A stretch of 64,000 nt of DNA from Frigidibacter sp. SD6-1 (GCF_030143255.1 NZ_JARJNR010000001.1:434001-498000), one strand, 5' to 3'. Positions 35,065 to 46,057 are shown, counted from the stretch's first letter. Notes: generated by a model not told the origin, from the sequence alone. A program made the numbers and translations.

Positions 35065-35516
35065 CCATGCGCCAGCTTGTCCTCCTCGTCTTCCTGGCAT
35101 TCGCTTCGCCCGCGCTGGCCGTCCAGCCCGGCGAAGTCCTCGCCGATCCGGCGCTGGAGGCGCGCGCCCGGGCCCTGTCGGAGGGGCTGCGTTGCCCCGT
35201 CTGCCAGGGAGAGACAATCGACGAATCGAATGCCCCCATCGCGCGCGACATGCGACTAGTCTTGCGCGAAAGGCTGGTGGCGGGCGACAGCGATGAGGCG
35301 GCGGTGGCCTATCTCACCGACCGTTACGGAGAATTCATCCTCTTCCGCCCGCGCGCGACCGGGGCGAACCTTGTCCTATGGCTCGCACCTCCTTTCCTGC
35401 TGCTTTCGGCGCTGGCAGGGGCAGGTCTCTATGTGCGCCGCTCGCGCGCGGCCGAAAGGTCGGGTCCGCTGAGCGAGGCGGAAGAAGCGCGGCTTGCCGA
35501 GATTCTGAAAGACTGA
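35061..35516 (+). CDS. ccmH: Cytochrome c maturation thiol-disulfide protein CcmH
   Basis: 151 residues from ATG 35061 (ATGA overlap with ccmF). A signal peptide (QLVLLVFLAFASPALA) precedes the periplasmic domain with the redox motif LRCPVCQGETIDESNAP; this keeps apocytochrome cysteines reduced or binds them during heme attachment. DRYGEFILFRP and a C-terminal membrane anchor (LVLWLAPPFLLLSALAGAGLYV) complete the standard short CcmH. No ccmI gene follows; the next gene is a PaaG-like isomerase 91 bp away. Confidence 0.94.
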   Translation: MTMRQLVLLVFLAFASPALAVQPGEVLADPALEARARALSEGLRCPVCQGETIDESNAPIARDMRLVLRERLVAGDSDEAAVAYLTDRYGEFILFRPRATGANLVLWLAPPFLLLSALAGAGLYVRRSRAAERSGPLSEAEEARLAEILKD

Positions 35517-35607
35517 GGTTCCACGCTTTGCCGCAACGTCAGACAGCGCGCGCGCTTTCCGACTGCGTGCCGAGCGCCTAGCATCGGCGCGACCAACGGA
35601 GGCGAGC

Positions 35608-36381
35608 ATGAGTGACAGCGTGATCTATGACCTGCAGCACGGCATTGCCACGCTGCGGCTGAACCGGCCCGACGTCATGAATGCGCTGAACCGCGATCTG
35701 CGGCTTCAGTTGCGTGCCGCGCTCGCGCGCGCCGAGGGCGAGGCGCGCGTCATCGTCCTGACCGGCACGGGAAAGGCCTTCTGTTCCGGTCAGGACCTCG
35801 CCGATGCCGGAACCCCCGGCGCGGTGGATTTCGAGGCGGTTCTCAGGGACGAATATGAACCCCTCCTGAAGGCGATCTATCACTGCCCGCTGCCGACCAT
35901 CGCCGCCGTCAATGGCGCTGCCGCCGGGGCAGGGGCGAACCTGGCGCTGGCGGCGGATGTGGTCATCGCGGCGGAAAGTGCAAGCTTCATCCAGGCCTTC
36001 ACCCGGATCGGCCTTCTGCCGGACGCGGGCGGCACCTATTGGTTGCCGCGCCAGGTAGGGTTCGCCCGCGCCATGGGGGCGATGCTCTTCGCCGACAAGA
36101 TCGGCGCGCGGCAGGCCGCCGACTGGGGCATGATCTGGGAGGCGGTGCCGGACGAGGGCTTTGAGGCTCATTGGCGGGCCCGTGCCGCCCAGTTGGCGGC
36201 GGGGCCGGGCCTTGCCTACCGGGCGGTGAAAGAGGCGCTGCGTGCAAGCTATGCCAATGATCTGAACGCTCAGCTGGCGCTGGAGGCGCGGCTGCAGGGC
36301 ACCTGCGGGCAGAGTGCAGATTTCCTCGAAGGGGTCACTGCCTTTCTCGAAAAGCGCGCGCCGCGGTTCGAAGGGCGCTGA
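35608..36381 (+). CDS. Enoyl-CoA hydratase/isomerase, PaaG-like
   Basis: 257 residues from ATG 35608, with CGGAGG-type site upstream. It is a crotonase-fold enzyme: the oxyanion-hole segments are FCSGQDLAD (near residue 55) and AAVNGAAAGAGANLALAADVVIA (near 100). FCSGQDL and PDAGGTYWLPR favour the PaaG (phenylacetyl-CoA ring isomerase) subgroup over FadB-type hydratases: the second catalytic Glu of classical hydratases is replaced by Asp (PDAGG). No other phenylacetate genes are nearby, so the physiological substrate is open. It stands alone between ccmH and an EF-G-like gene. Confidence 0.88.
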   Translation: MSDSVIYDLQHGIATLRLNRPDVMNALNRDLRLQLRAALARAEGEARVIVLTGTGKAFCSGQDLADAGTPGAVDFEAVLRDEYEPLLKAIYHCPLPTIAAVNGAAAGAGANLALAADVVIAAESASFIQAFTRIGLLPDAGGTYWLPRQVGFARAMGAMLFADKIGARQAADWGMIWEAVPDEGFEAHWRARAAQLAAGPGLAYRAVKEALRASYANDLNAQLALEARLQGTCGQSADFLEGVTAFLEKRAPRFEGR

Positions 36382-36440
36382 GGGGCTCCGCCCCTCCCCC
36401 GGACAAGTCCGGGGTTCACCCCGGAGTATTTCAGGACAGA
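36382..36440. repeat. Repeat family A copy after the PaaG-like gene
   Basis: Starting directly after the stop codon: GGGGC-TCC-GCCCC (36382-36394), CCCCGGAC-AA-GTCCGGGG (36397-36414, perfect 8-bp arms), and the family core AAATACTCCGGGG on the minus strand, followed by CTGTCCTG in place of the usual tail. Likely the 3' end of the transcript. Confidence 0.55.
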
Positions 36441-36604
36441 AAGTGTAGCCGCCCGGTTTCGTCCGCGACGGGCACGGGAAAACGCGGCCTTGACCGGTCC
36501 GGTTTCGGGGCAGAGAGTGAAAGGCAGGGCGGATCGGCCCGATGGCACGCGGGTCGCGGCATTTCGCCGGCGCCTCCCGCTCGTGCCGGAAGGGAGCGAT
36601 CATC

Positions 36605-38530
36605 ATGCGGCTCATCACAGTCATGGGGCCCTCGCAGTCGGGCAAGACCGAGCTCGTGAAGCAGATGGCCCAGCTGGACGGCCATCCGCCGAAGGTGGAA
36701 CAGGCGGGGCATCTTTCCCTGTCGCGCTTCACCTTCATGGGCGAGCCCTGGTGCGCAATCGACCTCGCGGGCGGCCCCGAATATGCGCGCATGGTCGGTC
36801 AGTCACTTCTGGCCTCCGACGCCGCCGTCCTCTGCGTCGCGCCTGACCCGAACGAGGCGGTGCTGGCCGCGCCCTATCTGCGCGCCATCGAAGCCTCAGG
36901 CACGCCCTGTCTGATCTTCATCAACCGGATGGACGCGCCGAAGGGCCAGATCCGCGACGTGGTGTCCGAGCTGCAGGCCTATACGTCGCACGCCATCGTG
37001 CTGCGCCAGATCCCGATCCGCGAGGGCGGCCAGATCGTCGGCGCGGTCGACCTGATTTCCGAGCGCGCCTGGCGCTACCGCGAGGGCCTGCCCTCGGTTC
37101 TGGTCGAGATGCCCGCCTCGGAGACCGAGCGCGAGCAGGAGGCGCGCACAGCACTTCTGGAACATATGTCGGAATATGACGATCACCTGCTGGAGGAACT
37201 GATCGAGGATCACGAGCCGGCCAAGGGCGCGCTTTTCGAGATTGCCCGGCGCGAGACCCAGGAAAGCGTGATCCTGCCCTGTTTCCTCGGCGCGGCGAGC
37301 CATGCCAATGGCGTGACGCGGCTGATGAAGGCCTTGCGGCACGAGGCACCCGGGGTCGAGGCGCTGCGCGACCGGCTTGGCGCGGGCGAGGCGCTTGCGG
37401 TTGGTTTTCATGCCCAGAACCGCAAGCATCTGGGCAAATGCACCTTCCTGCGCGCCCTTGGCGATGGCGTGGCGCAGGGCGCGGCGCTTGGCGGCTCCAC
37501 CATCGGCGGCCTGTCGGAGCTGGGCGGCAAGTCCGGCCATGACCGGCTTGCCCCTGGCGATGTTGCGATTTCGGTGAAGGCCGACCATCTGAATGCCGGG
37601 CGGGTCTATACGGCGTCGGGCGCTGCGCCCGCTCCTGACTGGGCGGCCAGCGCGCCGCCCGCAATGGCGCGGCTGCTGACGCCCGCGCATGAGAAGGACG
37701 ACGCGCGCCTCTCCGCCGCGCTGGCGAAGCTCGGCGAGACCGACCCGGGCCTGACAATCGCCCAGGACGAGGCGACCGGCCATGCGGTCGTGCGCCTGCA
37801 GGGGCCAATGCATCTGCGCGCCGTCGTGACGCAATTGTCGGACGGGTTCGGGGTGGATGTCGATCCCCATGTCCCGGCGCCGAGCTACCGCGAGACGATT
37901 TCTGCGCGCGTCGAGGAAAACTACCGCCACCGCAAGCAATCGGGCGGGGCGGGCCAGTTCGCCGATGTGGCAATGACCGTGGCGCCCCAGGCGCGCGGCG
38001 CGGGCTTCGCCTTCACCGAGGTGGTGAAGGGTGGCGCGGTGCCGAGGAACTATATCCCTTCGGTCGAGGAGGGCGCGCGCGATGCCCTGGTCAAGGGGCC
38101 GCTCGGCTTTCCGGTCATTGATGTCGCGGTCACCCTGACCGACGGCAAGCATCATGCCGTCGACAGTTCCGACTTCGCCTTCCGCACCGCCGGACGGCAG
38201 GGGGTGAAGGAGGCGCTCGCCAAGGCCGGGCCGGTGCTGCTGCAGCCCGTGGACCGGGTGGAGATCCATATCCCCTCGATCTACGCGGGGTCCATGGTCT
38301 CGCTCATCTCCTCTCTGAAGGGTCAGGTCCTCGGTTTCGACCGCGATCCCGCCTGCCGGGGCTGGGACATCTTCCGCGCGCTGCTACCGGCGGCGGCCGA
38401 AGAGGAACTGGTCACCGCGCTCGGCTCGGCCACCCAGGGCACGGCGTGGCATGAAGCAGGCTTCGATCATTATGAGGAGCTTTACGGGCGCGAGGCCGAG
38501 CGGATTTCCAAAGAACATGCGGAGGCCTGA
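36605..38530 (+). CDS. EF-G-like GTPase (FusA paralogue)
   Basis: 641 residues from ATG 36605, with GGAAGGGAG upstream. GTPase motifs: P-loop GPSQSGKTELVKQM (G1), DLAGGPEYARM (G3, DxxG), FINRMDAPKG (G4, NRMD in place of NKxD). The rest follows EF-G domains II-V (HLGKCTFLRALGDGV, YRETISARVEENYRHRKQSGGAGQFADV, IDVAVTLTDGKHHAVDSSDFAFR, PVDRVEIHIPSIYAGSMVSLISS). It is about 50 residues shorter than a true EF-G and lacks the usual rpsL-rpsG-tuf context, so it is a stand-alone paralogue whose role (translation factor under special conditions, or other) is unknown. Confidence 0.88.
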   Translation: MRLITVMGPSQSGKTELVKQMAQLDGHPPKVEQAGHLSLSRFTFMGEPWCAIDLAGGPEYARMVGQSLLASDAAVLCVAPDPNEAVLAAPYLRAIEASGTPCLIFINRMDAPKGQIRDVVSELQAYTSHAIVLRQIPIREGGQIVGAVDLISERAWRYREGLPSVLVEMPASETEREQEARTALLEHMSEYDDHLLEELIEDHEPAKGALFEIARRETQESVILPCFLGAASHANGVTRLMKALRHEAPGVEALRDRLGAGEALAVGFHAQNRKHLGKCTFLRALGDGVAQGAALGGSTIGGLSELGGKSGHDRLAPGDVAISVKADHLNAGRVYTASGAAPAPDWAASAPPAMARLLTPAHEKDDARLSAALAKLGETDPGLTIAQDEATGHAVVRLQGPMHLRAVVTQLSDGFGVDVDPHVPAPSYRETISARVEENYRHRKQSGGAGQFADVAMTVAPQARGAGFAFTEVVKGGAVPRNYIPSVEEGARDALVKGPLGFPVIDVAVTLTDGKHHAVDSSDFAFRTAGRQGVKEALAKAGPVLLQPVDRVEIHIPSIYAGSMVSLISSLKGQVLGFDRDPACRGWDIFRALLPAAAEEELVTALGSATQGTAWHEAGFDHYEELYGREAERISKEHAEA

Positions 38531-38732
38531 CGCGCCACAGGCTTGACCGCAAAAGCCGACCGGCGCTATCAAGGCGCCGGTCCGCAGTTCACCAAGGCGT
38601 TGCCGATCCGGCCCGGCCGGAATGCTAAACCTGCATCTCTTGAGCGAGGCGTTTCTTTCACACGCTCTCACCGTCAAGCGGCGACCGGCGGACTTTCCCC
38701 CGAAAGCGGAGCGTACCGAAAGGACGTAACCC

Positions 38733-39263
38733 ATGGCCCGTGACGCCATTTCCCTGTCGATCCCCGATCTGTCGGACTTCGCCAAACGCCTGCGCCGCGA
38801 CCTTCAGGGCGCGGGACAGGTGCCTTTCCATCTCGGCCTTCTCAACATGCTCGCCCGCGCAGCGGGGCTCGGCAATTACCAGCATCTGCGCGCAGCGCCT
38901 GCCGCTGGCGCCCCCGCCGCCCCGCCCCAATTGGACGCAAGGCGCCTGGCGAAGGCGCTGCGTCTCTTCGACGGTCAGGGCCGGCTCACCCGCTGGCCCA
39001 ACCGGACATCGCTTCAGAACCTATGTCTCTGGGTGCTCTGGTCGCATCTTCCGGCCCGGCAGGTGATGAGCGAAGCCGACGTGAATCAGCTGATGGACCG
39101 CTGGCATCTTTTCGGCGACCGCGCCATCCTGCGCCGCTCGCTCATCGGCCACGGGCTGGCTGAACGCACCGCCGACGGGCGCGAATACCGAAGGATCGAA
39201 CGCGCCCCGACAGCCGAAGCACTCGCCCTTCTGCGCAGCATTTCCAGCCATCGGGACGACTGA
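38733..39263 (+). CDS. DUF2087 domain protein
   Basis: 176 residues from ATG 38733, with GAAAGGA upstream. The C-terminal half is DUF2087-like: ALRLFDGQGRLTRWPNRTSLQNLCLWVLWSHL, then MSEADVNQLMDRWHLFGDRAILRRSLIGHGLAERTADGREYRRIE, i.e. the E-x-D-V-N and D-x-x-x-L-R-R-x-L pattern ending YRR. This looks like a winged-helix fold. The N-terminal 60 residues (PFHLGLLNMLARAAGLGNYQHLRA) belong to a short domain often found in front of it. DNA binding is plausible but not shown. It stands alone, convergent with the symporter gene. Confidence 0.82.
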   Translation: MARDAISLSIPDLSDFAKRLRRDLQGAGQVPFHLGLLNMLARAAGLGNYQHLRAAPAAGAPAAPPQLDARRLAKALRLFDGQGRLTRWPNRTSLQNLCLWVLWSHLPARQVMSEADVNQLMDRWHLFGDRAILRRSLIGHGLAERTADGREYRRIERAPTAEALALLRSISSHRDD

Positions 39264-39271
39264 CCGGCCTT

Positions 39272-39325
39272 CTTCCGTTTGCAAATATCCCGGAGGGGGT
39301 CCGGGGGAGGCAGCGCCTCCCCCGG
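39272..39325. repeat. Repeat family A copy after the DUF2087 gene
   Basis: CTTCCGTTTGCAAATATCCC on the plus strand, then CCGGGGGAGGC-AGC-GCCTCCCCCGG (39301-39325, 11-bp perfect arms). Same architecture as the copy at 17333-17384. It lies between convergent genes. Confidence 0.65.
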
Positions 39326-39430
39326 CGGATCGGCCGGGCGCAGCCCGGACGAAATCCCGCTTCCGCTCCGGGCCAGCCTTGGCGCAGTCCGGCGGCAAGG
39401 GGCCGCCCGGGACAGGCGGCCCTCGCAGCG

Positions 39431-40861
39431 TCATTTCCAGTGGCGGGCATCCCAGGCCTCGCGATCGATATCGAGGTCGGGGAAGGTCGCGGGATCGAAT
39501 ACCGGCCGGTCGACACCGCTCCTGAGCTGGCGTTCATAGTCGCGCACCACCCGCATCGCGGTCGGGAACAGCATCAGGATCGCCACTAGGTTCACCAGCG
39601 CCAGCACGCCCATCAGCGGGTCGGAGAAGAAGAAGACCGAGGTTGCGTTCGGCGCAACCGCCCCCAGGAACACCAGCCCCAGGATGACCGCCCTGAGCAC
39701 GAGGACCGCCTCTTTCGACCGGGTCACGACCGCAAGCGCATTCTCGCCGAGATAGACATTGTAGATGATCGACGAGAAGGCAAAGAGCAGGATCGCGGCC
39801 GTCAGCCCGTAACGCGACCATTCGCCGTAGTGATCGGCCAGCGCATGCTGGGTCAGCACCACGCCGTCGATCCCTTCGGCGCCGGCGACGTAGCTGTCGC
39901 TCAGAAGAATGATGAAGGCCGTGCAGGAGCAGATGACGATCGTGTCGATGAAGACCGAGAAGGACTGGGTGATCCCCTGGCTCATCGGATGACGCACGGT
40001 TGCGGTCGCGGCGACGTTCGGGGCAGAGCCGAGGCCCGCTTCGTTCGAGAAGAGACCGCGCCGGAGCCCCTGGGCAATGGCTGCCCCCATGCCGCCTGCA
40101 ATGGCCGGTTCGTAGCCGAAGGCGGCCGAGACGATGCGGCTGATCACCCCCGGCACTTCGGTGATGTTGATCAAGATCGCCCCGATCGCCAGTGCCAGAT
40201 AACCAAGCGCCATGACCGGCACGATCACGTCGGCGGCCTTGGCGATGCGCCTGATGCCGCCGAAGATCACCAGCGCCGTGACGATGGTCAGAATGGTGCC
40301 GGTCACATAGCGGCTGACGCCAAGCGACCCTTCGACCGCACCCGCGACGGTATTGCCCTGGAAGGCGTTGAACCCGAGGCCGAAGGCCGCCAGCAGGCAG
40401 ATCGCATAGACGACCGCGAGCCAGTTGTACTCCTTGCCGAGCCCGTGGCGGATATAGTCCGCCGGGCCGCCCCGGAAGATGCTCTCGCCTGCGCTGCGCT
40501 TGAAGACCTGGGCCAGCGTGCATTCGACAAGGCTCGTGGCCATGCCGACCAGGGCGATGCACCACATCCAGAAGACCGCGCCGGGGCCGCCGACGCTGAT
40601 CGCCACCGCCACCCCGGCGATATTGCCGCCGCCGACCCGGCCGCCGACCGAGACGAGAAGCGCCTCGCGCGCGCTGATCGCGTTCGGATCGGCGGTCTGG
40701 TTCTTGCCCGACAGGACGCTGAACATCCGGATGAAGTAGCGAAACTGCACGAGGCCCGACATGATCGTGATGAACACGCCGAACACGACGAGGATGGGGA
40801 TGAGTGCCCAGCCCCAGGTCAGGCTATCGATATAGCCGAAGAACGATTTCAGGAATTCCAA
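39431..40861 (-). CDS. Alanine/glycine:cation symporter (AGCS family)
   Basis: 476 residues from TTG 40861, chosen because GGGAGGGAC lies just upstream and the N-terminus MEFLKSFFGYIDSLTWGWALIPILVVFGVFITI is typical. It is a Na+-coupled amino acid carrier with about eleven helices. Family signatures are VGGRVGGGNIAGVAVAISVGGPGAVFWMW, AFQGNTVAGAVEGSLGV and RRGLFSNEAGLGSAPNVAATA. The C-terminal tail is hydrophilic (VDRPVFDPATFPDLDIDREAWDARHWK). The usual substrates are alanine and glycine. It is a single gene. Confidence 0.93.
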   Translation of the reverse strand: MEFLKSFFGYIDSLTWGWALIPILVVFGVFITIMSGLVQFRYFIRMFSVLSGKNQTADPNAISAREALLVSVGGRVGGGNIAGVAVAISVGGPGAVFWMWCIALVGMATSLVECTLAQVFKRSAGESIFRGGPADYIRHGLGKEYNWLAVVYAICLLAAFGLGFNAFQGNTVAGAVEGSLGVSRYVTGTILTIVTALVIFGGIRRIAKAADVIVPVMALGYLALAIGAILINITEVPGVISRIVSAAFGYEPAIAGGMGAAIAQGLRRGLFSNEAGLGSAPNVAATATVRHPMSQGITQSFSVFIDTIVICSCTAFIILLSDSYVAGAEGIDGVVLTQHALADHYGEWSRYGLTAAILLFAFSSIIYNVYLGENALAVVTRSKEAVLVLRAVILGLVFLGAVAPNATSVFFFSDPLMGVLALVNLVAILMLFPTAMRVVRDYERQLRSGVDRPVFDPATFPDLDIDREAWDARHWK

Positions 40862-41172
40862 CTGTCCCTCCCTAGCGATGCGCGGATTGATCCGCTGCCC
40901 TGGCGGCGGATGCCTGCCAGCGTGCCCTATGCTAGGAGGCTGATTGCCCGAAAAGAAGCAGGAAAACCGGCGTTTTGTGGTGAAATCCGATACAATAAGC
41001 AGCGGACCTCAGGTCAACTCGACGGAAGAACGCGCCGAAACGCCAGTGCCGCCCCGATGCCGGGGTGCCGCTGCCCTTGGAAGGCCCGTCCGTCAGGGAT
41101 GCGCCGCAGGTCCCGCCACCGGTCACTGCCGGTTTCGGGGCCTGACGCACGGCTGCGCGGTCGGGCGTTGCC
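40862..41172. other. Intergenic region upstream of the symporter gene, downstream of gltA
   Basis: 311 bp between two minus-strand genes. I see no convincing gene on either strand. A small hairpin CCCCG-ATGC-CGGGG (41052-41065) lies 107 bp past the gltA stop codon without a T-run. The symporter promoter should be near 40930-41000, but I could not pick a strong -35/-10 pair. Confidence 0.5.
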
Positions 41173-42465
41173 TCAGCGTCCGCCGACCTCGACATAATCG
41201 CGCCGGGTCGGGCCGACATACAATTGCCGCGGGCGGCCGATCTTCTGGGTCGGATCGCCGATCATCTCCTTCCACTGCGAAATCCAGCCGATGGTGCGCG
41301 AGATCGCGAAGATCGGCGTGAACATCGAGGTGGGGAAACCCATCGCCTCAAGGATGATGCCCGAATAGAAATCGACGTTGGGGTAAAGCTTCTTGGCGAT
41401 GAAATAGTCGTCTTCCAGCGCGATCCGTTCCAGCTCCTTCGCCACCTGCAACAACGGGTTGTTGTGGACACCGAGCAGCTCCAGCACCTCGTCGGCGCTT
41501 TCCTTCATCACCTTGGCGCGCGGATCGAAGTTCTTGTAGACCCGGTGACCGAAACCCATAAGCCGGAAGCCAGAGGTCTTGTCCTTGGCCTTGGCGATGT
41601 ATTCGGGAATGCGGTCGACGGTGCCGATTTCCTTCAGCATCTCGAGACAGGCCTGGTTGGCGCCGCCATGCGCTGGCCCCCAGAGGCAGGCGATGCCCGC
41701 CGCGATGCAGGCGAACGGATTGGCGCCCGAAGAGCCCGCCAGACGCACGGTCGAGGTCGAGGCATTCTGCTCATGATCGGCATGCAGCATCATGATCCGG
41801 TCCATCGCCCGTTCGAGTTCCGGCTGGACGACATAATCCTCGCAGGGCACGGCAAAGCACATATGCAGGAAGTTCCCCGCATAGGAGTGCGAGTTCTTCG
41901 GGTAAACGAACGGCTGGCCGATCGAATATTTGTAGGCCATCGCGGCGATCGTGGGCAGCTTGGCGATCATGCGGATCGCTGCCACTTCGCGCTGCCAGGG
42001 ATCGTTGATGTCGAGACTGTCGTGATAGAAGGCCGACATCGCGCCGACGACGCCCACCATCGTCGCCATCGGATGGCTGTCGCGGCGGAAACCGCGGAAG
42101 AAATTGTGCATCTGCTCGTGCACCATCGTGTGACGGGTCACGCGCAGTTCGAAATCCTTCATCTGCGCTTCCGTCGGCAGTTCGCCGTAAAGCAGCAGGT
42201 AGCAGACTTCGAGGTGATGGGACTTGTCGGCGAGTTGCTCGATCGGATAGCCGCGATAAAGCAGTTCGCCCAGATCACCGTCGATATAGGTGATCGCGCT
42301 GTCGCAGGCCGCCGTCGAGGTGAAACCCGGATCGTAGGTGAAAACGTCCCCTTCGGCATAGAGCTTGCGGATGTCGATCACGTCCGGCCCGACGGTCGGT
42401 TTCAGGATCGGGAGCTCGAGTGTCTTGTCGCCGAAGCTCAGCGTCGCCTTGGTTCTGTCGGCCAT
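41173..42465 (-). CDS. gltA: Citrate synthase
   Basis: 430 residues from ATG 42465 ([36 protein letters not shown]). It is the type II (hexameric, gamma/alphaproteobacterial) citrate synthase that condenses acetyl-CoA and oxaloacetate. Catalytic residues lie in [17 protein letters not shown] (His), [18 protein letters not shown] (His) and [15 protein letters not shown] (Asp). [24 protein letters not shown] is also conserved. It is transcribed in the same direction as gltX, 43 bp downstream of it. Confidence 0.97.
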   Translation of the reverse strand: MADRTKATLSFGDKTLELPILKPTVGPDVIDIRKLYAEGDVFTYDPGFTSTAACDSAITYIDGDLGELLYRGYPIEQLADKSHHLEVCYLLLYGELPTEAQMKDFELRVTRHTMVHEQMHNFFRGFRRDSHPMATMVGVVGAMSAFYHDSLDINDPWQREVAAIRMIAKLPTIAAMAYKYSIGQPFVYPKNSHSYAGNFLHMCFAVPCEDYVVQPELERAMDRIMMLHADHEQNASTSTVRLAGSSGANPFACIAAGIACLWGPAHGGANQACLEMLKEIGTVDRIPEYIAKAKDKTSGFRLMGFGHRVYKNFDPRAKVMKESADEVLELLGVHNNPLLQVAKELERIALEDDYFIAKKLYPNVDFYSGIILEAMGFPTSMFTPIFAISRTIGWISQWKEMIGDPTQKIGRPRQLYVGPTRRDYVEVGGR

Positions 42466-42508
42466 TCTCTTATCCCCTTGGTTCGGGCGCCCGTCCGGTG
42501 AGGGCCGG

Positions 42509-43909
42509 TCAGGCTGCCGCATCCATCAACCGGGCGAGCGTTTCCTCCCGCCCCAGTACAAGCATCATGTCGAAGACCGACGGCGTGGCCGTTCGTCCGG
42601 CGAGCGCGGCGCGCAGGGGGGCGGCAAGCTTGCCCAGGCCCAACCCGTGCGCCTCGGCCACGCGGGCCACGGCAGTCTCGAGTTCTTCGCGTTCCCAGCT
42701 AGCATTTCGCAGCTGCGGCGTCAATTCTTGCAGTATACCACGGGATACCGGATCGAGTGCCTTTGCTGCCGCCTCGTCCGGCGCGATCGGCCGGGATTGC
42801 AGGATGAAATGTGCCTTTTCAATGAGTTGACCAAAAGTCTTGGCCCGGTCCTTCAGGCAGTAAAGACCGCGTGACATCAGGTCGTGCTGCGTCTCGGTCA
42901 GGCCCGGCTGGCCAGACACCGCCAGAAATGCCTCAATTTCAGGCAGCAATGCTGCATCTGCACTGGCGGCGATATGCTGGCCCGAGATATTTTCCAGTTT
43001 CTTGAAATCGAGCCGCGAGGGCGAGCGGCCGATTCCATCCAGATCGAACCAGTCCCGCGCCTGATCGTCGGTGAAGAACTCGTCGTCGCCATGGCTCCAG
43101 CCGAGACGGCAGAGGTAGTTGCGCATGGCCGACGCCGGGTAACCCATCGCCTGGTAATCATGCAGGCCGACCGCGCCATGACGCTTCGACAGTTTCTTGC
43201 CGTCCGGCCCGTGAATGAGCGGGATATGGGCCCAGACCGGCACCGGCCAGTCCATCGCCTTGTAGATCTGGGTCTGCCGCGCGGCGTTGGTCAAATGGTC
43301 GTCCCCACGGATCACATGCGTAACGCCCATGTCGTGATCATCGACAACGACCGCCAGCATGTAGGTGGGTGTACCATCGGCGCGTAAACAAACCATATCA
43401 TCGAGCTGGTCGTTGCCGAAGGTCACATCGCCCTGCACGCGGTCCTCGATCACCGTCTGGCCCTCGCGCGGCGCCTTCAGGCGGATGACATAGGGCATGT
43501 CGGGAAAGGTCGAGGGATCGGCGTCACGCCAGGGGCTCTGGAACAGGGTCGAGCGGCCTTCGGCCCGCGCGGCCTCGCGGAAGGCCTCGATTTCCTCTTG
43601 CGAGCAGAAGCATTTGTAGGCCGAACCGCGCGCCAGCATCTCGCGCGCCACTTCGGCATGGCGGTCCTTGCGGTCGAACTGGCTGACCACCTCGCCGTCC
43701 CAGTCGAGACCGAGCCAGCTGAGGCCCTTCAGGATCGCCTCGGTCGCCTCGGGGGTCGAGCGTTCGCGGTCGGTATCCTCGATCCGCAGCAGGAACCTGC
43801 CGCCCCGGCCGCGCGCGTAAAGCCAGTTGAAGAGCGCGGTCCGCGCCCCGCCGATATGCAGATAGCCGGTCGGAGAGGGGGCAAAGCGGGTGACGACGGG
43901 GGAGGACAT
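42509..43909 (-). CDS. gltX: Glutamyl-tRNA synthetase
   Basis: 466 residues from ATG 43909 ([33 protein letters not shown]). It is a class I aminoacyl-tRNA synthetase: the HIGH-type motif is in [11 protein letters not shown], the KMSKS-type motif is KLSKRHG, and the all-alpha anticodon-binding domain is at the C-terminus. The ribosome site is weak (AAAGG about 10 nt away). It overlaps nothing but is divergent from comEC by 78 bp and precedes gltA. Confidence 0.96.
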   Translation of the reverse strand: MSSPVVTRFAPSPTGYLHIGGARTALFNWLYARGRGGRFLLRIEDTDRERSTPEATEAILKGLSWLGLDWDGEVVSQFDRKDRHAEVAREMLARGSAYKCFCSQEEIEAFREAARAEGRSTLFQSPWRDADPSTFPDMPYVIRLKAPREGQTVIEDRVQGDVTFGNDQLDDMVCLRADGTPTYMLAVVVDDHDMGVTHVIRGDDHLTNAARQTQIYKAMDWPVPVWAHIPLIHGPDGKKLSKRHGAVGLHDYQAMGYPASAMRNYLCRLGWSHGDDEFFTDDQARDWFDLDGIGRSPSRLDFKKLENISGQHIAASADAALLPEIEAFLAVSGQPGLTETQHDLMSRGLYCLKDRAKTFGQLIEKAHFILQSRPIAPDEAAAKALDPVSRGILQELTPQLRNASWEREELETAVARVAEAHGLGLGKLAAPLRAALAGRTATPSVFDMMLVLGREETLARLMDAAA

Positions 43910-43987
43910 GGAAACGTTAACCTTTCGGAAACCAGAATGAGGAAATCCTGACCGCAGCGTTCTAGGCAATCGAAGGAAGCGAGACAA

Positions 43988-46057
43988 GTGCGGCACCTTT
44001 GGCAGGGACTGTCGGGCTGGCTCGCGTCACCGCTCGTGGCGCTCGTGGCGCGGCGCGGCACGCTCTTGCCCTGGGCGCCGGTCTTTCTGTCGGTGGGCAT
44101 CGGGTTCTATTTCGCGCTGAGAGCGGAGCCGACGGGGCCGGTTGTCGCCGTGGCCCTGGGCCTTGCCCTTCTTCTCTGGGCAGGGGGGCTCTTCGGGCCC
44201 GACCTCGGCCGGTCCCCGGCCTTCGCCATAGCCCTCATCGCCGGAGGCTTCGTCCTTGCGGTGGCGCGCGCCCATCTGGTTGCCGCGCCGGTCCTGCCTT
44301 TCCGCTATTACGGCCCGGTCGAGGGGCGGGTCGTCGATATCGACCGCTCCTTCTCGGACCAGATCCGTATCACGCTCGACGAGGTTCGCCTGAATGATGT
44401 TGCCACTAGAAAGACGCCTGCGCGGGTGCGGGTGGCGCTGCATGGCGACCAGATGGGGTTCGTGCCCGAGCCGGGCCTGATCGTCATGGTCACCGCCCAT
44501 CTGTCGCCCCCGGACGGGCCCGTGGCGCCCGGGGGCTTCGATTTCCAGCGCCTCGCCTGGTTTTCGGGCCTCGGCGCCGTCGGTTATGCCCGCAGCCCGC
44601 CAATGGTGGTCGAGCGGCCCGAGGGACATGGTTCGCTCGCCGCTTTCCGGCTGCGCATGCGTTTGTCGGCGGCGATGCAGGCGGGGCGCGAGGGGCAGGC
44701 GATGGCTTTTGCCTCTGCACTGATGACCGGTGACCGGTCGGGCGTGACCGCCGAGACGAACGATGCGCTGCGCGCCTCGAACCTCTCGCACATGGTGTCG
44801 ATCTCGGGCCTGCACATGGGGCTTCTGACCGGCTTCGTGTTCGCGCTTTTCCGCTACGGGCTCGCCCTGGTGCCGGTCCTCGGCCTCAGGACCGACGGCA
44901 AGAAGATCGCCGCTGTCGCGGCGCTTGGGGCCGCGACCTTCTATCTGTTCCTTGCGGGGCCCGAGGTCGCCACCCGCCGCGCCTATGTGATGGCGGCAGT
45001 GATGCTTGTCGCCGTGCTTTTCGACCGGCGGGCGATCTCGCTCCGCTCGCTCGCCATCGCGGCGCTCATCTGTCTGGTGCTGGAACCCGAAAGCCTGACC
45101 GAGCCCGGTTTCCAGATGTCCTTTGGCGCAACGGCGGCGCTGATCGCGGGGTTCGAGCAATGGACGAAGTACCAGCACCATGTGCCCGCGGCCCTGAGGC
45201 CCGGGCTTGTGATGGTCTTGTCCTCGCTTCTTGCCGGGACGGCGACCGCGCCGATTGCGGCGGCGCATTTCAACCGGATCGCGGAATATGGGCTTCTGGC
45301 GAATCTCCTGACCGTGCCGGTGATGGGCACCGTGGTGATGCCTGCCGGTGTCATCGCGGCGCTTCTCGCGCCTTTCGGGCTGGCGGGTCCCGCAATTTGG
45401 GTGATGGAGAAGGGCTCGGCCTTCATCCTTTGGGTCGCGACGTGGGTGGCCGGAATGAAGGGCGCGGTGGTGACGGTGCCGACGCCGCCCGACATCGTCC
45501 TGCCGCTTCTGGGCTTCTTCGGCGCGGCGCTTATGATCGGTGGCGCGCGCTGGGTCAGGGCAGGGGGCGCGGGCGGGGTGGTGCTGGCGCTTCTCCTCTG
45601 GGGCGGGGCGGAGCGGCCGGACCTGCTGATCTCCGGCGACGGGACGCTTGTCGGGTTGATGACGGCGGAGGGGCGCGCTTTGTCGAAGGACAAGGGCGCG
45701 GGGTTCGTCGCCAAGAGCTGGCTTGAGGATGACGGCGATGCGGCCGACCAGCCGACGGCGGCCAAACGCGCGGCTTTCACGGGCAAGAAGGGCGCGCTTC
45801 AGGCCGCGTTCGCCGACCTGCGGCTTTTGGTCTTCGCGGGCAAGGGATCGGCGGTTCGGGCAGCCGATGCCTGCGCGGCGGGGACGCTTGTCGTCCTCAG
45901 CGAGGATTGGGGTGGGGCGGGCGGGGACTGCGCGCTGTTCGACCGGCGCAAGCTGAGGGAAAGCGGTGCGCTGGCGCTGTACCGCGAGGCGGACGGGCTG
46001 CGCATCCTCTCGGCGAAGGACTGGGCGGGCGACCGGCTGTGGAACCGCCGCAGGTAA
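43988..46057 (+). CDS. comEC: ComEC/Rec2-type membrane protein
   Basis: 689 residues from GTG 43988, with GGAAG upstream. An N-terminal region with helices and an OB-like DUF4131 segment ([26 protein letters not shown]) precedes the Competence domain ([28 protein letters not shown], then [24 protein letters not shown]). The C-terminal part, where the metallo-beta-lactamase-like domain sits in longer homologues, is short and lacks the HxHxDH motif, as in many alphaproteobacteria. It should be the inner-membrane channel for DNA uptake. It faces ung with a 2-bp gap. Confidence 0.92.
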   Translation: MRHLWQGLSGWLASPLVALVARRGTLLPWAPVFLSVGIGFYFALRAEPTGPVVAVALGLALLLWAGGLFGPDLGRSPAFAIALIAGGFVLAVARAHLVAAPVLPFRYYGPVEGRVVDIDRSFSDQIRITLDEVRLNDVATRKTPARVRVALHGDQMGFVPEPGLIVMVTAHLSPPDGPVAPGGFDFQRLAWFSGLGAVGYARSPPMVVERPEGHGSLAAFRLRMRLSAAMQAGREGQAMAFASALMTGDRSGVTAETNDALRASNLSHMVSISGLHMGLLTGFVFALFRYGLALVPVLGLRTDGKKIAAVAALGAATFYLFLAGPEVATRRAYVMAAVMLVAVLFDRRAISLRSLAIAALICLVLEPESLTEPGFQMSFGATAALIAGFEQWTKYQHHVPAALRPGLVMVLSSLLAGTATAPIAAAHFNRIAEYGLLANLLTVPVMGTVVMPAGVIAALLAPFGLAGPAIWVMEKGSAFILWVATWVAGMKGAVVTVPTPPDIVLPLLGFFGAALMIGGARWVRAGGAGGVVLALLLWGGAERPDLLISGDGTLVGLMTAEGRALSKDKGAGFVAKSWLEDDGDAADQPTAAKRAAFTGKKGALQAAFADLRLLVFAGKGSAVRAADACAAGTLVVLSEDWGGAGGDCALFDRRKLRESGALALYREADGLRILSAKDWAGDRLWNRRR